64,000 bases of DNA from Gordionus sp. m RMFG-2023 (taxonomy: Eukaryota > Nematomorpha > Gordioida > Chordodea > Parachordodidae). Numbering within the stretch: the stretch's first letter is position 1; each line of letters begins with the position of its first letter. The notes under the pieces are model-generated. The model saw nothing but the letters and a program-made list of their open reading frames with translations, ran no database searches and was not told the DNA's origin. The position numbers and the translations under genes are program-made. Below, piece after piece: positions 61,301 to 64,000 of this stretch. The stretch spans positions 22,632,846-22,696,845 of the forward strand of contig NC_088779.1 of NCBI RefSeq assembly GCF_954871325.1, in the 5' to 3' direction.

Positions 61301-62556
61301 CAATTAATTATTATATTTACATGGCATATAAGGAAAATTCCGCGGTTTTTTATCGCAATTAAACATCGTATAATATTTTTTCCCCTAATACTACTTTTTT
61401 CAGCTCGTATAATTTAATTATAAAACTCTAAAAACTACTATGCATTTTATCAGTTTGATGTCATACATGTTTTTTTTTAAATCAAGGTTTCTTGTATTGG
61501 CGTTACGCGGATCCGATAGGTGCTTTATTAATAGCCATATACATAGCTATGAGTTGGTGGTTGACTGGTTATAGTAAGTTGTATTTGTTATATTTGTTTT
61601 ATTAATTATTTGTTTTTAAAAAAATGTTAGATATTTAATCGCTCGAGAGGTTTTTGATTATAAAATTATCGATTTTTAATTGTAGCTAAATACAGAGGAA
61701 TAGCTTTGGGAGGGGGAGGGGGGCTAAGTCATATCATTTTTTAATTATTTCTACACAAAAATTTGAGTACTTATATGATATATACCCAAGATTAAATTTT
61801 CTTTGGGGTCTATTTGATGAACCTCCAACATTTAATTAGTTAAAATAAATATATATACATTATATTTAATCCAGAACTTATTTTATAAATGCTAAGTTAA
61901 ATTTGTTATGGCGATCTTTTTATTTTTATATTAAAAAAGGACTCATTTTGTGTTTTTCGATAAAGTTTTGAAAATTTTTGGATACTTTGGAATACACCTA
62001 AATATTTTCTTTTACCCTATTATTTCAAAAACAGCAAAATTAGGATGAAGGAAATGACATAACTACAATAATTATGATAAACATTTGGCGAATATTTATA
62101 TTTTATAAAAAAGAACAAATCCAATATCTAACTGGTCACACGGCACAATCCAAATTTTTGCAACTCATAACTTGGATATGCTTGAATCATAGCGAAAAAA
62201 TTCTTAAAATCGATACCGTTCGGGCTTTTCATTTCGGCAATAATTTTTTGGTGATAAATGAATAAAAACAATTATTAGATTTAATTCAAAAAAAAAACTC
62301 TTATTCAATTTAAATTGGGTGAGTTTAGGATTTATGATAATTAAAGTTAAATGTAATATTTCTTATTAAACTATAACTTACTATTCAGGTTGAAGTAGAT
62401 ATAATGCTACCTGAGACCATGTTCCTTAAGGAGGCTCACGATATTGGGGAAAAACTGCAGGTCAAATTAGAAGGGTTGCCCGAAATCGAAAGAGCTTTCG
62501 TTCATTTGGATTACGAAACTGAACACAGACCTAGCGAAGAGCACAAATTTCCTTGA
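52349..62556 (+). CDS. Cation diffusion facilitator, Mn/MTP-type metal transporter
   Basis: Nine exons join in phase to 395 aa: 52349-52472, 52649-52733, 54124-54271, 54841-54997, 55315-55473, 55923-56045, 61487-61573, 62114-62250, 62389-62556. CDF proteins exchange divalent metal for protons across membranes, usually exporting it from the cytosol into an organelle or out of the cell. FYKKQDHLI then AKVTFFINL leads into the TM region. [12 protein letters not shown] carries D143-x3-D147, and [11 protein letters not shown] carries D248-x3-D252. These paired DxxxD sites are the mark of Mn-type CDFs, where zinc types have HxxxD. HYPQG.TRLEPIG follows the TM2 site. The C-terminal domain has [30 protein letters not shown] and [18 protein letters not shown]. 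Length is normal for MTP-type proteins. Introns, one of 5.4 kb, are filled with transposons. ATG 52349 is chosen as the first start in this frame. Confidence 0.93.
53026..53424. mobile_element. MULE-like TIR element, 399 bp, 9-bp target duplication
   Basis: The terminal repeats are GGTTAATGATGCTTACTACC and GGTAGTGAGCATCATTAACC, inverted and matching at 19 of 20. The flanking 9-mer CTAAAATAT is duplicated at 53017-53025 and 53425-53433. A 9-bp duplication with such ends suits Mutator-like elements. The interior carries a tRNA-like Pol III promoter segment (53147-53222) and no protein-coding capacity. Confidence 0.88.
53147..53290 (+). ncRNA. tRNA-derived SINE-like segment with A and B boxes
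   Basis: The A box TGGCCTAGTAGG (53157-53168) fits TRGYNNARNNGG, and the B box GGTTCGAATCC (53201-53211) fits GGTTCGANTCC exactly, 33 bases apart. The acceptor stem and anticodon arm do not pair, so it is not a functional tRNA gene. A T run (53225-53232) follows, then a tail containing CCATCCTTGGGGGGATGA. Probably a SINE head, either inserted in or recruited by the surrounding MULE-like element. Confidence 0.7.
56299..56479. mobile_element. hAT-type MITE, 181 bp
   Basis: The ends are TGGTATTGCTAAACGG and CCATTTAGCAACACTA. The perfect target duplication ATCTTCAA is at 56291-56298 and 56480-56487. A member of the TAGTGTTGTTAAACGG family, in the 5.4-kb CDF intron between exons 6 and 7. Confidence 0.88.
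56568..57268. mobile_element. hAT-type element, TAGGGCTRTGCT ends, with nested MITE
   Basis: The left end is TAGGGCTATGCTGATCC, the right end ATTAGCACAGCCCTA. The inner part of both arms carries ACCGATTCGATA-type sequence in inverted orientation. The flanks GTTTTTTG (56560-56567) and GTTTTTTA (57269-57276) agree at 7 of 8. A worn MITE of the TAGTGTTGTTAAACGG family sits inside (56821 to about 57020). Interior sequence is related to the element at 60412-61168. Confidence 0.8.
56821..57020. mobile_element. Worn MITE nested in the 56568 element
   Basis: Starts TAGTTTTGTTAAACAGCTTC, contains ATCTAAGCCTCGAAATTTCG, and ends near AAATAGAGCCCACTA. It matches the family interior, but the target duplication has been lost. 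Confidence 0.55.
57470..57605. mobile_element. Fragment of the TAGGGATGTACCGATA hAT family
   Basis: Contains CAGATCCGATTTTTGAAAAT and ATTATCGGTCCTGATA, similar to the right arm of the 56568 and 60412 elements. No second arm was found. Confidence 0.45.
57693..59417. mobile_element. Long-TIR DNA transposon, 1.73 kb, non-coding
   Basis: The ends are GGTTAATTCCATACCAAGTC and GATTTGGTATGGAATTACCC. The inverted repeats extend about 250-310 bp (57693-58005 and 59165-59417) and share TTTTTAATTTTGATAAAATT and AATAATCTTGCGGTTTTTAT. The 4-bp target duplication ATGT is at 57689-57692 and 59418-59421. The terminus matches those of the elements at 1577 and 12266. No transposase piece was recognised in the core; the open frame 59302-59502 lies mostly in the TIR. 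Located in the 5.4-kb CDF intron. Confidence 0.82.
60412..61168. mobile_element. hAT-type element, 757 bp, TAGGGATGTACCGATA ends
   Basis: The ends are TAGGGATGTACCGATA and TATCGGTACGCCCCTA, with ATCGGATCGG and GGCCGATATC-type sub-repeats inside both arms. The perfect 8-bp target duplication ATTTCCAT is at 60404-60411 and 61169-61176. A minus-strand frame of 69 codons (60853-60644) has no hAT signature I can name. Located in the CDF intron between exons 6 and 7, 318 bases before exon 7. Confidence 0.9.
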
Positions 62557-62663
62557 CGAAACTCCGATACCGATATTAGTTTAACCAACTATTTATATTT
62601 ACACCAATTCAAACCTTACATTTTAGATTTTATTCGTCAAAAGCCCGGTTTAGGGTATACGCG

Positions 62664-62680
62664 AATAAAGGCTAAATAAA
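62664..62680 (+). promoter_or_regulatory. Candidate poly(A) signals (two AATAAA)
   Basis: AATAAA at 62664-62669 and 62675-62680, 108-124 bases after the CDF stop codon. A doubled signal at this spacing is a reasonable 3' end for the gene. Confidence 0.45.
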
Positions 62681-64000
62681 TGTATTCGACGCCTTTTAAT
62701 AAAATATGCAATGCACTTTTTAAAGATTAAAATGTACTGCTCAGTATATAATTAATCAAAGGATTAAATCATTCGATAGTACCAAATAATTTTTTGAACA
62801 GAACTTAAAAATTGCTTTAGATATTCATATATCATGTCTTTCTATGGTATAGTAGGATTGAACTTCTTAAATTGCTAATCTATTCGATTTTAATAGTCGT
62901 TATGCCAATTATAGCCTAACAAATGATATCAAGTCGTTTTTTTTTCATTAAATCGTCTTTTTTATGCACAACTCTAAAATAATCACACCTGTTTTATGTA
63001 TTTTCATATATTTATTTAATTATTTTTCGATACCATGATGAATTTCAAAAAAAATTCTGTTAACTCTTATCTAATATGTTATAATAGTAATATTAATATA
63101 CTCACAATTTATAGATAAATAGCTTTAAAAGAATATATATTTAAAATACTTTTGAAAACAAATCATAGATTTTAGATTTTTTTTTGAAAAAATATTTTAT
63201 TAGCTAACTTTTTTAAATGTAAATATTTTGTAAATAAATTGTCACCTGAACTTTTTATATATTATTAAATTAGAAATTTTAGAATGCACATATAACCCTC
63301 ATGAGAATCTTTATACATTTCATATTTCTATCTATGTTGTAGAATAATAAATAAAACGTCTGACTGAATACCTAAATATTTGATCTCATTATTTTCTTAT
63401 ATTAGTCATTCTTAATAAGTATTTGAATATCTTTAAAGATAATTATATACCATTTAGGAAAAATTTTCATTAGATTAGTCATTTACAACAATTTATTCAC
63501 CTAAATTTAATTTATTTTTATATTAATATATCGAATTATTTTTTATTTAATTCACATTCTAAAATTGATATTATAATAAAACTAGCATGAATTAATAGTC
63601 TTAAGAATTTGTGTAGAATTAATCTCTTAGCCTTCCTTAATATTGATTAAATATACACGATTTTAAAAAAAATTGGTGCCCCCATTTTCTCCTGAGTGGA
63701 AATTTCTTGCTATGGCACACCTTTATTAAATTTTAGTCGGAGTTGTTAAAATACCGTGGCCAAGGTTTTGAAACGTTTTATTTAATTGGTTAGTTTCGTT
63801 CCCATTAGTTTAAAATATTAATTTTTTTTCAAAACCGGTTTAGATAGGTTCCCATTATGGCGGATTATAGCAGGACGCTCACTTTTTTCTAAATTTACCC
63901 TTTTCATAAATTATAATGCAAAAAACATCTTAGAGATCTTTTTTAAGAATTATCAAAATAATATAATTAACGAAATATAAGATGGATCAATCATCCTTTC
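62681..64000. other. No gene recognised
   Basis: AT-rich DNA downstream of the CDF gene. GGAGTTGTTAAAATACCGTG near 63740 resembles a hAT left end like that at 43695, but no partner end falls within the window. Confidence 0.4.

Noticed and set aside
1-64000. CRISPR array, bacterial operon, rRNA genes
   Set aside because: No regularly spaced repeats, no bacterial-type gene packing, and no rRNA signature; the genes are intron-bearing and eukaryotic.

Overview
The window is AT-rich, intron-bearing DNA from an invertebrate metazoan nuclear genome. The evidence is spliced genes with GT..AG introns, a three-Ig lachesin-like adhesion protein (a type best known from protostomes), an invadolysin-type M8 peptidase, and a dense load of hAT, MULE-like, long-TIR, LINE and Gypsy-type elements. 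I cannot place the species more finely. Most long open frames are chance frames in AT-rich DNA. The real genes were found by reading short exons whose splice phases join in frame.

Layout. 1-5.5 kb: a tandemly duplicated transposase fragment, a perfect 25-bp inverted repeat, an AT-rich tandem array and a long-TIR DNA transposon. 5.5-5.9 kb: a terminal exon that resembles BORCS5. 7.4-9.6 kb: a short LTR element, bounded by its 5-bp target duplication. 12-14 kb: a second long-TIR element. 21.3-28.3 kb (+): leishmanolysin-like/invadolysin peptidase, 13 exons read here, with the N-terminal exon(s) not found. 28.3-34.8 kb: no gene recognised. 34.8-35.1 kb: a LINE reverse-transcriptase fragment. 42.2-36.3 kb (-): a complete seven-exon lachesin-like gene of 328 aa. 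42.6-47.8 kb: a Gypsy-type fossil on the minus strand, split by a hAT element. 48-52 kb: hAT debris, including a triplicated transposase end. 52.2-62.6 kb (+): a cation diffusion facilitator of the manganese/MTP type, nine exons, 395 aa, whose introns hold at least five transposons.

The three well-supported genes act in different processes (surface peptidase, cell adhesion, metal transport) and show no sign of being functionally linked. The most interesting structures are: (1) a three-layer nest in a CDF intron, where a MULE-like element with a 9-bp target duplication and a Pol III-type tRNA-like promoter sits inside a hAT-type MITE with its own 8-bp duplication; (2) three diverged elements sharing a GGGTNATTCCAT terminus, two with a 4-bp duplication, two carrying pieces of what looks like one transposase family; (3) a TAATG stop-start overlap at the 5' end of the CDF gene; (4) frequent GTT splice donors in two genes.

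All calls come from reading the sequence. Nothing was searched against a database.
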